From NCBI RefSeq assembly GCF_901000735.1, contig NC_081545.1, forward strand, positions 13,795,132 to 13,859,131: a DNA stretch of 64,000 bases, given 5' to 3'. The position numbers and the translations under genes are program-made. This document shows positions 42,974-54,422 of this stretch, in pieces. Every line of letters starts with the position of its first letter. Positions within the stretch are counted from its first letter, which is position 1. The notes beneath the pieces were generated by a model. That model ran no database searches. It was given only the letters and a program-made list of their open reading frames with translations, and was not told the DNA's origin. Origin of the DNA: Corylus avellana. Lineage: Eukaryota; Streptophyta; Magnoliopsida; Fagales; Betulaceae.

Positions 42974-45735
42974 TTTGTTAACCTTAGAGGTTGATGGTTC
43001 ATCTAGAGTTGCTTGGTTGGCTCTTTAGTTCCAATGACTTTGCCATTCCTGAGCATAGTGACTGCTTTCAGCTGCTGGTGACTCCCTAGGTTAGGTATTG
43101 TTTGGGCTAGGATTCTCCCTACTTCCTTTCACTCAGCTTCTTTGCTATCTGCCCCATTTGCACTTCCAGTCTTTGAATGGCCTGATCAGTCTTTGTATTG
43201 AATTGTTTTTTATCAACCATGAATTCCTGTTGTGAGGTCACCAAGTTGTGTATCATATTCTCCAGTTGGTTAAACTTTGACTCTTGAGTTGGTTGGTTTC
43301 CTTGTTGGGACCCCTTCTGCTATCCTTGATTGTTACTCCAAGAAAAATTGGGATAGTTGCGCCATCCTGGATTGTAAGTGTTGGAGTACGGATTGTTCTT
43401 GTGGGGGTAATTGTTTTGTCCCACATAATTCACCTCTTCTTGCTCTGTAAATTGTTAAGTGCTAAAATATTCATATTTTAAGCCCTAAACTTACAAGTTT
43501 TAATCCTTTAGTTTGGTTAATTTATGTCATTTTACTTCTTTTTTGTATTTTCTTTGTTTTACAGGTTTTTGGAAGAAAAGAAAGCGTTTCTGAAAAAATT
43601 CGAAGCTTAAAGGGCAAATTGGGAAGACCAAGAAGATATGGTTAAGCTTGGCCAATCATGGTTAAGTTTAATCAAATAAAGGAAAGGAGGAAATCGGAAT
43701 TTCTCAAATTGGAGTCAAAATCGGATTGGAGGCAAAATTGGATTATGCATACCTCTCAGTATTTTGACCATAACTTTCAGCTCAAATATCCGATTGAAGT
43801 GATTCAAGCGGCATTGGAAAGCTAACTCAAAATGCTAAAAATCATAGTGAAATGATAGGCATCCCAGTCTCTGTGATTCAATCCTTTCCCGGAATATCCA
43901 TCCCCCCAATTCGGAGCGCTGCAAGGCCAAAATCGCCCCGCAAGATGGGACCGCAATTCTGGGCGAATCCTATTCCGATTTGGACTTAGGTTTTCTTTAT
44001 CCTAATTGGACTTGGACTTAAATCTCCGAAATTCCTAGGATTACTAGGGCTTCTAGGACTCTCCTAAGCCCTATAAATAGACTTCTTAGCCTCTAGGAAT
44101 AGGTGTGGAGAAAAGAGGCACAAGCTCTGGAAAGGAACTGAAGGCTAAATCAAAAGGAGTTTGTGTTTTCTTCTCTTCCACATTATATTTTTATTATGTA
44201 GTTTATATTTTATTTAGGACTAGATTGAAGCCCTAGTTATGTTTAATTAATATTTCAATATTGGCGCCTTTGTGATGATCTTGTTGTGCTATTTAACTTG
44301 ATTAATACCTGCTTTCATGAATTCCTCATGTGTGTCTATCTGGCCAACATATGCATGTAGTATAGACTAGTTAGTTAAATCAATTTGAATGACCGAGTCA
44401 TGGGCTTAACATAAGTAACAAAAGAAATCCACATCGCCATACTTGGGTTAATCAACATGGGGAACCGGGAGTAGACACCCATGCCCTAGGCCTCATGTGT
44501 TTGTCGATTTCCACAGTTTTATGTTTTTTTAAAGAACAACTTAGTAGACACCCATGCTAAATCCTTTAAGAAAAAAAAGAATTAGAGTAGACACCCATGC
44601 CCTTAGGTTGACAAACATTAGATATGTATAACATGATCAAAGCACTAGCATATTGTTATATTAGCTAAATATAATTAGTGGTGGATATCAAAACCCTAAT
44701 CCTTTTTAGTTTTCATTTATCTTTTATTTTATTTCTTTCTATTAAATTCAATCGTGACAATTGAATTTTATCTTTTAATTAAATAGGAAACTACTTCTAA
44801 ACATAATTTACCAATCCTCGTGGGCATGATCTTGTACTTGCTACACTATACTATTGTTTTGATCTTGTACACTTGCGAGTTAAAACGTACTAAATATTAT
44901 CTGTTAATTTAGGTAGTATTTGGCACAACACAAATGGAAATAAAGGACACGTCTCAGTAGTGTGATCTAGATGGGAACAAATAGCACATACCTGGATTGG
45001 TGTGTCCTATTGCAGAGGTGAAATTTTCTGAGCTGTCATGGCCTTGACAATCATGTCCAACTTCTTTTCCATAGCGGTCATCTGATTGGGCGATCCCCCA
45101 TTGAAGTTTACTTCATACATGCCCTTGCTCTTCTCTCCTCTCCTTCCTCTAGAGCAGAATTGCTAGGAATGCTCACTTAATGTTTCAAACAGCTGCATTG
45201 GTGGCTAATTCTTCCCAAGTATGGATAGAATTTGCAAGCAAAGAATTATACCACAGTTTAGAATTATCTTTCGAAGAGAAATGAAAGAGAACTAACCTGA
45301 GTCTTTCTGGAGTTAGGCCTTGGACATGTTGCAACTTGCATAAATCAAAAAATTCTTTAAGATGCAAGTTGGGATCCTCAGTAGCTATGCCCCTGAAGTG
45401 AGTCAATGCATTGAGGATTTGAGGAGAAATATAATAACTGCCTTCCACCTCCGGTTGATATGCTATGCATGAGGGTTGATGGAGGATTTGCTGGAACAAA
45501 TGCCTGCTTCATCGATCTCCGCACCGGTGGTGGATTTGCCTCTAGAGGTCTTGGCCCAATTGGATTCTCTTGCAAATCTTCCATCTCAATTTCTTCCATT
45601 TCTTCTTTGTCTCTAGGTCTTTGTCGAAGTGTCCACTCAATTTCAGGATCGAGTGGAATGACAGTTGAATCTTGAGATCGACGACCTTGCATCAATTGAG
45701 TTGCTTCTTCAGTCAAAGCAGCTTCAGTGCTGCGG
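42974..45735 (-). pseudogene. Element L gag (fragmented)
   Basis: N-terminal part (45694 to about 45185): MQGRRSQDSTVIPLDPEIEW, ENPIGPRPLEANPPPVRRSM, NALTHFRGIATEDPNLHLKE. A frameshift lies near 45485 and a deletion near 45190 removes much of the core. Solo LTR 43453-44931 interrupts the zinc-knuckle neighbourhood. The C-terminal part (about 43450-42980) has the Asn-rich YPHKNNPYSNTYNPGW segment and the QMGQIAK site with a CAG codon (TAG in B and E). Confidence 0.85.
43453..44931 (+). mobile_element. Solo LTR in L gag (long subfamily)
   Basis: TGTTAAGTGC...GGCACAACA, 1479 bp, duplication TAAAT (43448-43452) / CAAAT (44932-44936), one mismatch. Same subfamily as C: contains AATTCGAAGCTTAAAGGGCA and no palindrome cluster. 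TATA box CTATAAATAG at 44071-44080. It is in plus orientation, opposite to its host. Confidence 0.92.
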
Positions 45736-45754
45736 GTCCGGATGCTCCCTGGAC

Positions 45755-45820
45755 CTGCGCTCGATCGCAAGTTTGTGCGCTCGATCGCACTCAGCTGACG
45801 TTCGATCGCAATCACAGAAT
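45755..45820. other. Palindrome cluster in L leader
   Basis: TGCGCTCGATCGCA, TGCGCTCGATCGCA and ACGTTCGATCGCAA units between primer site and gag. Confidence 0.68.
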
Positions 45821-45974
45821 GCTAAAAAAAATATAAAATAAAATAAAAATTAAGAATCAACAGAAAATATTTTTGATAAAAAAAAAAAACAAAACAAAAC
45901 AAAATTGAAAATTGAAAATTGAAAATTAAAATAACAAAACTGAAGGAAAATAATTTTAAACAAAATTCGCCACA

Positions 45975-45993
45975 ACTCCCGGCAACAGCGCCA
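45975..45993 (-). other. Element L primer-binding site (tRNA-Asp)
   Basis: Minus strand TGGCGCTGTTGCCGGGAGT; two changes from the tRNA-Asp complement. Confidence 0.88.
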
Positions 45994-45999
45994 AAAACT

Positions 46000-48611
46000 T
46001 GTTGTTCACAATTACCTACCTAAATTAATAGGCAAATAATTGGATGTTTTACTCACAAGTGCACGAGGTCAACATAGTAGTATAGTGTACAAATACGGGA
46101 TCATTCCCATGAGGATTGTTGAATCTTGTCTAAAATCAATTCCCAAAGCAAAATAAAACAAGAGATTGGATTTAAGTTGATAATGATAAAAAGGTAGGGC
46201 TTTGATATCCACCACTAATTATATTTAGCTAATATATCAATATGCCAATGTTTTGATCATGTTATGAATATCTAATGTTTGTTAACCTAAGGGCATTGGT
46301 GTCTACTCCTTAAGCTATTGATTTCGCTAAGCAACGAATTAGGCATGGGTGTCTACTAAGTTGTTCTTTAAGAAAGCATAAAACTGTGAAAATCGACAAA
46401 CACATGAGGCCTAGGGCATGGGTGTCTACTCTCGGTTCCCCATGTTGATTGACCCAAGAACCCGGTGTGGATTTCTTTTGTTACTTATGTTAAACCTATG
46501 ACTCGGACATCCAAATTGATTTAACTAACTAGTCTATACCACATGCACATGTTGATCAGGCACACACATATGAGGAATTCATGAAATCATGAATTAATCA
46601 ATTTAGATATCACAACAAGATCATCACAAGGGCGCTAATATTGAATATCAACTAAACATAACTAGGGCTTCAATCTAGCCCTACTAATTAAATTAGTTAC
46701 ACATGAAGTTAATGTTAAACATCTTCATAAAATAAAATAAAATAAAGGAAAATAATAAACCCGAAACTTGGAACTTGAGAGCTCCAATTCTTCTCCTTCC
46801 CAAGCCTCCTTATTCTAAAGGCTTAAGGATCTATTTATAGGCTTTAGAAGTCCTTGACAATGTTGTGCAAAAATATACCTAAATTAATAGGTAAATAATT
46901 GTATGTTTTACCTGCAAGTACACAAGGTCAACATGGTAGTATAGGGTGCAAGTACAGGATCATTCCCACGAAGATTTCTGAATTTATGTTTAAAAAATAG
47001 ATTCCTTAAGCAAAAGCAAGTTAAAGATTGATTGTTCATGTGATGATAACAAAGGGTAGGGCTTTGATATCCACCACTAATTATGTTAAACTAGTATATC
47101 AATATACCAATGCTTTGATCAAGTTATGCATATTTAATGTTTGCCAACCTAAGGGTTAAACCTCTAACTCCTTAAGCTATTGATTTCCCTAAGCAACGAG
47201 TTAGGCATGGGTGTATACTCTAACTCTTTTCTTTCCTAAAGGATTTAGCATGGTATATACTAAGTTGTTCTTTAGAAAAGCATATGTTCTATGGAAATCG
47301 ACAAACACACAGGGCCTAGGGCATGGGTGTATACTCCCGGTTCCCCATGTTGATTAACCCAAGAATCGCGTGTGGATTCTTTTGTTACTTAAGTTAAACC
47401 CAGGACTCGGCCATCCAAATTGATCTAACTAACAAGCCCATACCACATGCACATGTTGATCAGGCATACACATATGAGGAATTCATGCAAGCAGGTATTA
47501 ATCAAGTTAAATAGCACAACATGATCATCACAAAGCGCCAATATTGAAATATTAATTTAACATAACTAGGGATTCAATCTAGCCCTACTAAATAAATTAG
47601 CTACACATAGAGTTGATGTTAAACATCTTCATAAAATAAAAGAAAAGAAAAGAAAGAATAAACCCGAGACTTGACTTGAGAGCTCCTATTCTTCTCCCTT
47701 CTCCAAGCCTACCTATTCTAAAGGCTTAGGAGTCTATTTATACGCTTTAGAAGTCCTTGGAAAAGTAGTAAACCCTAGGGTTTTCGTAGGGTTTCAGTCC
47801 TATTACAATTTGGAGTTTGAAAAACCCTAATATGGAAATAGGGACATTGTAGCCGCCACTTGGAATCCCTCCAGCACACGGGTGCGCTCGATCGCATGTC
47901 TGCGATCGATCGCTCCTGGCCTGGCTCATGCAGCATCTTCTCTGGTATTGCGCTCGATCGCAGGTACCCTGGGATTGATTGCAGTACCAGGGAGCTCCAA
48001 TTTTCCCATATTCTCTTTTTGAGCCTAAATCACCTAGTTTTACTTCACTTTCTTCCAAAAGCCTGTAAAAACATCAAAAACACAAAAAGGAATTAAAATG
48101 GCCTAATTAATGACAACCAAAGGATTAAAACATGTAAGATAAGGGCTGAAAATATGAATATTTTAGCGCTTATCAGACAAACTAGTAAACCTAGGAATTT
48201 TCGTAGGGTTTTAAACCTATTACAATTGGGAGTTGAAAAACCCAAATATAGAAATACTAGCATTCTGGCCGCAGCTTTTAATGTGTCTCCTGTGCACGAG
48301 TGCGCTCGATCGCAACCCATGTGCGTTCGATCGCAAGTCTGCGATCGATCCTCAGTGTGTGGCACTTGATCGCAGATGGCTGCTTCATGCTTTGTCTTCT
48401 CTGGTATGTGCTCGATCGCAGTGTCAGGGGCTCCAACTTTTCCCAATTTCTCTCTTTGAGCCCAAATCTTCCAATTTTACTTCATTTTCTTTCAAAAGCC
48501 TACAAAAGTATGGAAAACACAAAAAGGAATTAAAATGGCTAATTAACTAGAACCAAAGGACTAAAACATGTAAGTTAAGGGCTGAAAATATGAATATTTT
48601 AGCACTTCACA
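46000..48611 (-). repeat. Element L 5' LTR, split by a solo LTR
   Basis: Pieces 46000-46860 and 48181-48611 join at GACAA. It ends (minus start) TGTGAAGTGC, versus TGTTAAGTGC in the 3' LTR. Palindrome units 48300-48420; TATA-like CTATTTATAGG near 46830. Confidence 0.9.
46861..48175 (-). mobile_element. Solo LTR inside L's 5' LTR (GACAA duplication)
   Basis: Minus TGATAAGCGC...TGCACAACA, 1315 bp, perfect duplication GACAA (46856-46860; 48176-48180). Most similar to B's LTRs. Palindrome cluster 47885-47985. Confidence 0.93.
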
Positions 48612-48616
48612 CTTTT

Positions 48617-48839
48617 ATATTATGAGGAATTATGTTTACTCTGGTGTATGAATGTGTGATTGCTTCAGTATTAATCTCTATTCCTATAGTTTGGAAAGTC
48701 TTCTGCTAAGGTCTCTCACTTATGAGAGGTTGTGATCCCTGAGTCTTCTCCCGTGAGGGATAGGGTTAGGAACGAACCATGGGGTCAATTACTAGTTAGG
48801 TTATTTGCCCATCAGGTCGTTACAGTTGGTATCGAAGCC
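48617..48839 (+). repeat. Element M LTR end and Met-tRNA-type primer site
   Basis: The LTR ends CGTTACA at 48824; TGGTATCGAAGCC at 48827-48839 resembles the initiator Met-tRNA primer site (TGGTATCAGAGCC) used by many plant gypsy and copia elements, with two changes. Confidence 0.7.
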
Positions 48840-48984
48840 TTATGCTCTAAAGGGACTATGGGATAAAAGGAAAAAAGAACCTAGGCTATGATCACGCCAG
48901 AGTATTGGATAGAAATGTTGTTAGGACTTAACCTCTAGGTTAGTCACTCGTTTCTAGGCGAGTTGGTTCTAACTCTGCTCTTTG

Positions 48985-49825
48985 TTGCAGAGAATACCAC
49001 CCCGAAGGAACCCTACAACTGGACCTAACGCACTAGAAATCAGGAGCCCTGCAAACGATGTTCACACCAAACCTGTGGACATCCTAGTCTACGAGGCAGT
49101 GCCCTTGGGAAGAGATTGAGTGATGGATGCGATTGGCCAGCTAATGTCAGCTTTAGATCGAGATAGGATTGCAAGGCAGCTAGCTGAAGGATCTAGTTGT
49201 TCTTTGAAGGACTTATGTTGTCATCATTCGGAGAGCTTCGATGGGAGAGGTGATCATATCAGTGCGGAGAACTGGCTGAATGATGTAAAGGAGGTGTTAG
49301 CTACTACTGGGTGCACCAATGAGCAAAAGGTGGCTTACACTACTTATAAGATAACTGGAGAGGAAGCGTTGGTGGCAAGACAAGAAGGTCGTGCTAGTCG
49401 CTGATTTGGGTTCAGAGACTACCATCACTCGGGACATCTTCAAGCCCGAGTTCAATCGGCACTTTTTCCCTAGAGTTGTGTAGGAGGTGAAGGCGTGAGA
49501 ATTTCTAGACTTAGTTCAGGGAGGGATGTCGGTGATTGAATACACCACGAAGTTTCTGTAATTGTCACGATTTGGCTTGTACCTCATTCTGAATGAGGAG
49601 AAGAAGGTGAAGAAGTTTGAGCGAGGTCTGAACTCTCATATTTGGATTTTGATTAGTTGCTTTGACATTCGCGATTTCTCCCAGCTGGGGATCGGGCTTC
49701 AATCAATGAGGAGAGTCTGAAGGAGAACACAACGGAGTATGCGGATCAGAAGATGAGGGCTCAGGGACCTGGTACTTCTGCAAAAGGAGCCGAGCCAGCT
49801 AAGAGAATGGCAGTGTGGAGCTTTC
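48985..49825 (+). pseudogene. Element M gag, decayed (chromovirus-like gypsy)
   Basis: Frame from about 48990 (PRRNPTTGPNALEIRSPAND), then MMDAIGQLMSALDRDRIARQ, SESFDGRGDHISAENWLNDV and TNEQKVAYTTYKITGEE. A frameshift near 49385 leads into FNRHFFPRVV, EFLDLVQGGMSVIEYTTKFL, YLILNEEKKVKKFERGLNSH: the retrotransposon gag domain of Tekay/Del-like elements. At least three in-frame stops. Cut at 49826 by element K. Not related to the Athila-type gags here. Confidence 0.82.
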
Positions 49826-51084
49826 TGTTATACCAAATACCTACCTAAATTAATAGGCAAATACTTAGTACTTTTTACTCGCAAGTGCACGAGATCAAAA
49901 CATGAGTATAGTGTTCAAGTACGAGATCATTCCCATGAGGATTGTTGTTTTTATTTAGAATTGATTTTCCAAATTATATTGCTAAATTGTCACAGATTTG
50001 CAATGTTGAAAAGATATAAAGATAATGTAAGGGTTAGGGTTTTGACATCCACCACAAATCAGACTAATTAAGAAAATACTAGGCCAATGTTCCAATCATA
50101 TGGTATATTTAATGCTTGTCAACCTAAGGTCATGGTATCTACTCCTTAAGCTATTAATCTCCCTAAGCAACGAATTAGGCATGGTATCTATTCTAATTCT
50201 TTTCTTCCCCAAAGGATTTAGCATGGTATCTACTAAGTTGTTCTTTAGGGAAACATAATTCTATGGAGATCAACAAACACATGAGTCCTAGGGCATGGTA
50301 TCTACTCCTATTTTCCATGTTGATTAAGCCAAGAACCTGTGATGAGATTCTTTGTCACTTTATTAAGCCCAAGATTCAGTCATCTAAATTGACCTATTTA
50401 ACAGATTCCAATCACAAGGGGAATTCAATTACATAGGCATAATCAATTAAAATAACCACTTATGATTGAAACAAAGACACTAATATTAAACTTAAAAAGA
50501 CATGATTAGGGCTTCAATCTAGCCCTGACAATTGTTTAGTTACACATAATGAAACTAAAACTAAAAATAAAAGGGAATGAAGAAATCGGAAAATGCTTCT
50601 TGAAGTAGCTTCCAAATTCTCCTCTCTGGAATTATATATTTTTCTAAGAGGCCTTGAGGTATATTTATAGGCTTTAGAAAAGCCTAGAAACCCTAGAAAA
50701 CCTAATAAAATCGTAGGTTTAAGTTTTAGTACAATTAGGCTTCTTAAATCCCAGTTATAAGTGGAAAAAGACTTCTGTCGCAGCTGGGCGCCCCGAGTGT
50801 GCTCAATCCCGAGAGGTTGCGCTCGATCGCTGGTGTGCACTCGATTGTCCCTCTTATGCGCTCAAGCGTAGATGCTCTCGAGCCTACTTCTAGTGCGCTC
50901 TATCCTACTCCGAGTTTTCCCACAATTTGCGCTTTAAGTCCAAAACTTCTGGAAATGCTTCCTTTTCTTCAAACACCTAAAAACAGACAAAAACACAAAA
51001 AGGAAGTAAAACAACATAAAATAACAAAACTAAAAAGTTAACATATGTAAATTAAGGTGCTAAAATATATTTTAGCACTTATCA
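49826..51084 (-). repeat. Element K 3' LTR
   Basis: Minus TGATAAGTGC...GGTATAACA, 1259 bp, a diverged member of the family; repeats are GCATGGTATCTACTC. Degenerate palindrome units at 50790-50900, TATA-like TATTTATAGG near 50662. The left duplication would be CTTTC; the other end of K is not in the window. Confidence 0.88.
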
Positions 51085-51582
51085 CACCCTCAAACTTACA
51101 TATTGCTAGTCCTTTAGCAATACAAAACTTAAAATAAAAAGAAACAAAAACAAAAACAAAAACTACTCTATCTCCACTGTCGTAGGAAACACAATTGAAT
51201 TTAGCATATGCAACAAGCCTTTTAAACCCCTAGGCATCCCTAGTAGGACGAGTGAAATCTCGTGAGAGTTTAACAGAAATGCTACCCACAAACATTCATT
51301 CATAGTTCATGTCATCCTCAAAATTAAAGCATCACTAAAACTCAGAATTTTCAGTTATTAGCAAGCTTAAAAAGATAAATCACATCTTCAAAATGAATTG
51401 AATTTCAAAAGTTTTATCACTTACAAAAGGCAGGCTAAGGCATCACAAGCTTAAAATGGTGTAAGGTGGACTAGCATATAAATATGAAGCTTCCAAGTAA
51501 TTCCAATGTGCAGTATCTCAATATCTCAAATTTCGTTGGGATCCTTATCAAAATGAAAAACTATGGCATGGAGTCACATTAT

Positions 51583-52868
51583 TGATGTCGTATTTTTGTG
51601 TCCAAAAATATCAATAATAAAAATAACCACTCGCAATAGTACGAATCCTGTAGGATAGGGCTATATTGAGGGTGTCGAACCTCAAGGACTGCAGGGGTTT
51701 TGTTATCAAATTCGAAAGATTAAAATTAACTTAATTAAAAGAGATTTGATTTGATTTGCTTTAAAAGTAAAATGCATGATAATAAAAGAGATTTAAAATG
51801 AGAGAGAGAGTGTAAGGTATTGACTTCACCTCTATCCGCACAACAATGGTTAATCATAATTAATCCCAGAAATTCATTCTATGCATGTTATAAATAAACA
51901 AGAAACTACCTTATTAAAGAATAAGCATAATCTATCTTCGGTTGACACAGATCGTCCACCTAACCACTAAGATGCGGTACGACCCGTCTTCCCTAGGTAT
52001 AAATTATCAAATTCTTTAACAGGATACATACAATCAATGAATAAGTGTAACCCATCTTCTGTTGGCACAGGCTGTCTACCTAAATTACACTAAACTAGGG
52101 TGTAGTACAGTCTGTCTTTCCTAGGCATGGCCTATCAAATCCTATTAATCATATGTCAATTAAACCCATTGTATAACCATCATCCTTATAATCACAGAAA
52201 ACAAGAATAATTTGATTTCAATAAAAGTAAAATACTTTCTGAGACAAGAGAAGAATTTCACAAATATTCATATTGGAATTTAAGAACAATTGCATTTAAT
52301 AATTAAGAACAGAAATCAATTGTAGCAATCATCATAGTTATACAATCAACATGCATAAATTGAAAATCTAGAAATTAAATACAATCAAACCATTGTGCTT
52401 GGATAGGGTTACATAAACACCCCACGAAGGGGCCGCTCATGATCTTCTAAGCTCCAAAGACAAATTTCTGATTTCTAGCTCTAGGAAGCGGTGTGTCTTT
52501 TTTCTCAATGCTTAGAGGCCTATTTATAAGGATTAGGAGAACCCTAGAAGCCCTAAGAATCCCAGAAAAATTGTAATTCAGTCTCCCAGTCGGATTGGGA
52601 GACCTAGAAAAACATTCCTTCACAATTTCGGAGTCTGTTTTGCCTCTGGCGCCCGTGTGCGCTCGAGCGCACTGTAGCTACAGCAACGTGCTACAGTAAA
52701 TTGCTACAGTACTTGAATTGCATTTTGAACCCAAAAACAATGATTTTCTTGTATCTTTATTAAACACCTGAAAACACAAAAACAAAACAAAATCAAACAA
52801 ATAGCAATGCTAAGAAATTAACATATGTAAATTAAGGGGCTTGAATGTGCAACATTCGGCGCTTATCA
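51583..52868 (-). mobile_element. Solo LTR of a second family (ATTAT duplication)
   Basis: Minus TGATAAGCGCCGAATG...ACGACATCA, 1286 bp, perfect duplication ATTAT (51578-51582; 52869-52873). It differs from the main family (internal GATCGTCCACC and AGGTTCGACACC motifs) but shares the first bases TGATAAG and an ACACAAAAAC region. One TGCGCTCGAGCGCAC palindrome at about 52658. The end resembles 35451-35581. Confidence 0.88.
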
Positions 52869-53765
52869 ATTATTATTATTCTTTTTGGTCTGGCTGTGCA
52901 ATGTTTAGTTCTCTTCAGGTTTCTAATTGACCCATCTAACGAGTGTTAGGCCAATGCATCCCAAACCAGATGGTTTTAGGGCATTAGGTGTGAAGACACC
53001 CCATAAGGACTTACTAACTCGAGTCAAAAAGGCTACATAACTAAACTAGTCTTGACATTAACCAATTCAAAACTTTCACCTTTTGACGTGAACACTCATT
53101 GCTTAATGAGACAAGAGGTCCAGTTACTTAGTGAAGAACTTTAAAATTGATCAGTTTTTTTTTTTTTTTTTGCCAAAGTATGCATCTAATAAATCACCCA
53201 GCTTCACCAAAGACAGAGAAATATACACATCATGCTTACATGCCATACCTCACAAAAAATGTACTAGTGTGCTTGTGTTAAATCAAATCAAACAAGTAAA
53301 TTCTCAGATGCCTTAAGTAAGTAACCAAACTCAGAAACTTCATCATCAGATCATGTGTTCAAAATTTTAAACTCACAAATAAAAATCAAATCACAATTCT
53401 CAATTCAACAAAAGTTTTAAGACAAACATGAACATGAACTTTTTCCACAAATTTAGGGACAAAGTGTGTGTAAGTGTCTCCCATAACCCCAAACTTAAAT
53501 GAAACATTGAGGACAATGTGTAGACAACATGGAAAGACCTTACCCGAGAGATGGGGAAAACTGGCTGGAATGGTATGGCTCATAGCACACCCCCAAACTT
53601 GAACGCAAGCACACTTGTCCCTGAGAAACAAAGCACTAAAATATGGAAAACTAAAAATAAACAACAAAAATAAAATGAAAAACAGATAGAAAAATAAAAA
53701 GGATATGTTGTGGGGTGCCTCCCATGAGCGCTAAATTTAACGTCTTCAACCAGATTGTACTCCTC

Positions 53766-54176
53766 TCACTGCGGTCTAAACTTGAAGCTCCAATCTTTTC
53801 TTCTCTTGAACCAAAGAGAATGGATTTTTCCTACTGCAGGGTGACTCCAAATGTCCACAGACTGAGGTAGATCGATATGATGGACCTGAGAAACTTTCTT
53901 AATAGCATCTTGAATTAGACAGGCATTAAAACAATTCAGGTTATCTTGGGGTAATTCCAATGCATCAAAAATTTTGAATTCTATTTTCTCCCCATTCACC
54001 TTCATACTTACAGTACCCTTTTTAACACAAATTTTTGTATCTGCCGTTCTCATAAAGGGTCTTCCCACGATAATAGGAAAGGGCAAAAGCATAGGGGATT
54101 CTTCCATATCTAACACAATGAAATGCACATGTAAGATAAATCGATCTACCTTAACTAGGACAATAGACATATACAC
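53766..54176 (-). pseudogene. Element K protease C-terminal remnant fused to tail
   Basis: VLVKVDRFILHVHFIVLDME, PIIVGRPFMRTADTKICVKK and KIEFKIFDALELPQDNLNCF correspond to the C-terminal half of protease and linker in E (about 21840-22090). The DLGA active site is missing (truncated at 54176). Past VSQVHH the frame is novel and stops at 53766-53768, 18 bp before the tail box. Confidence 0.85.
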
Positions 54177-54422
54177 TTATTCTTGCATGGCATATATGTG
54201 TGATTGTGTAGTATCCAATTATATGCATGTGAGATCCCTAACATGCATTGTATTTGAGTGATGGTGTAGGTATCACAGAAGATCATACTCAAAGGTCCTT
54301 GCAACTTATAAAACATGTAGTTCGTAGTCGTAAATGGAACTGGAAACTCCTTCTAAACTATAACATATTAAACCTCAATGATTTGTATTGGTCATGAGAA
54401 ACAAGGAGGCTACAGGTTAATG
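54177..54422. other. Unassigned sequence right of K
   Basis: AT-rich; no recognisable gene or repeat boundary. Confidence 0.4.

Larger units (their letters stand above)
37647..48611 (-). mobile_element. Element L: complete pol-deleted Athila-type element with ORFx
   Basis: LTRs at 37647-39003 and 46000-48611 (the latter split by a solo LTR), with perfect duplication CTTTT (37642-37646; 48612-48616). On the minus strand: LTR, primer site, leader, gag, protease, spacer, ORFx, tail, polypurine tract, LTR. RT, RNase H and integrase are missing. It carries solo LTRs at 43453-44931 and 46861-48175. It lies within the LTR of element M. Confidence 0.93.
51085..54176 (-). mobile_element. Element K internal region, pol-deleted and truncated
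   Basis: Minus strand from about 54176: protease remnant, tail box (53709-53748), PPT-like copies near 53485 and 53590, 3' non-coding, polypurine tract AAGTTTGAGGGTG at 51085-51097 and LTR. Contains an unrelated solo LTR (51583-52868). There are no RT or integrase sequences between protease and tail box. The right end is an abrupt junction with unrelated DNA. Confidence 0.78.
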
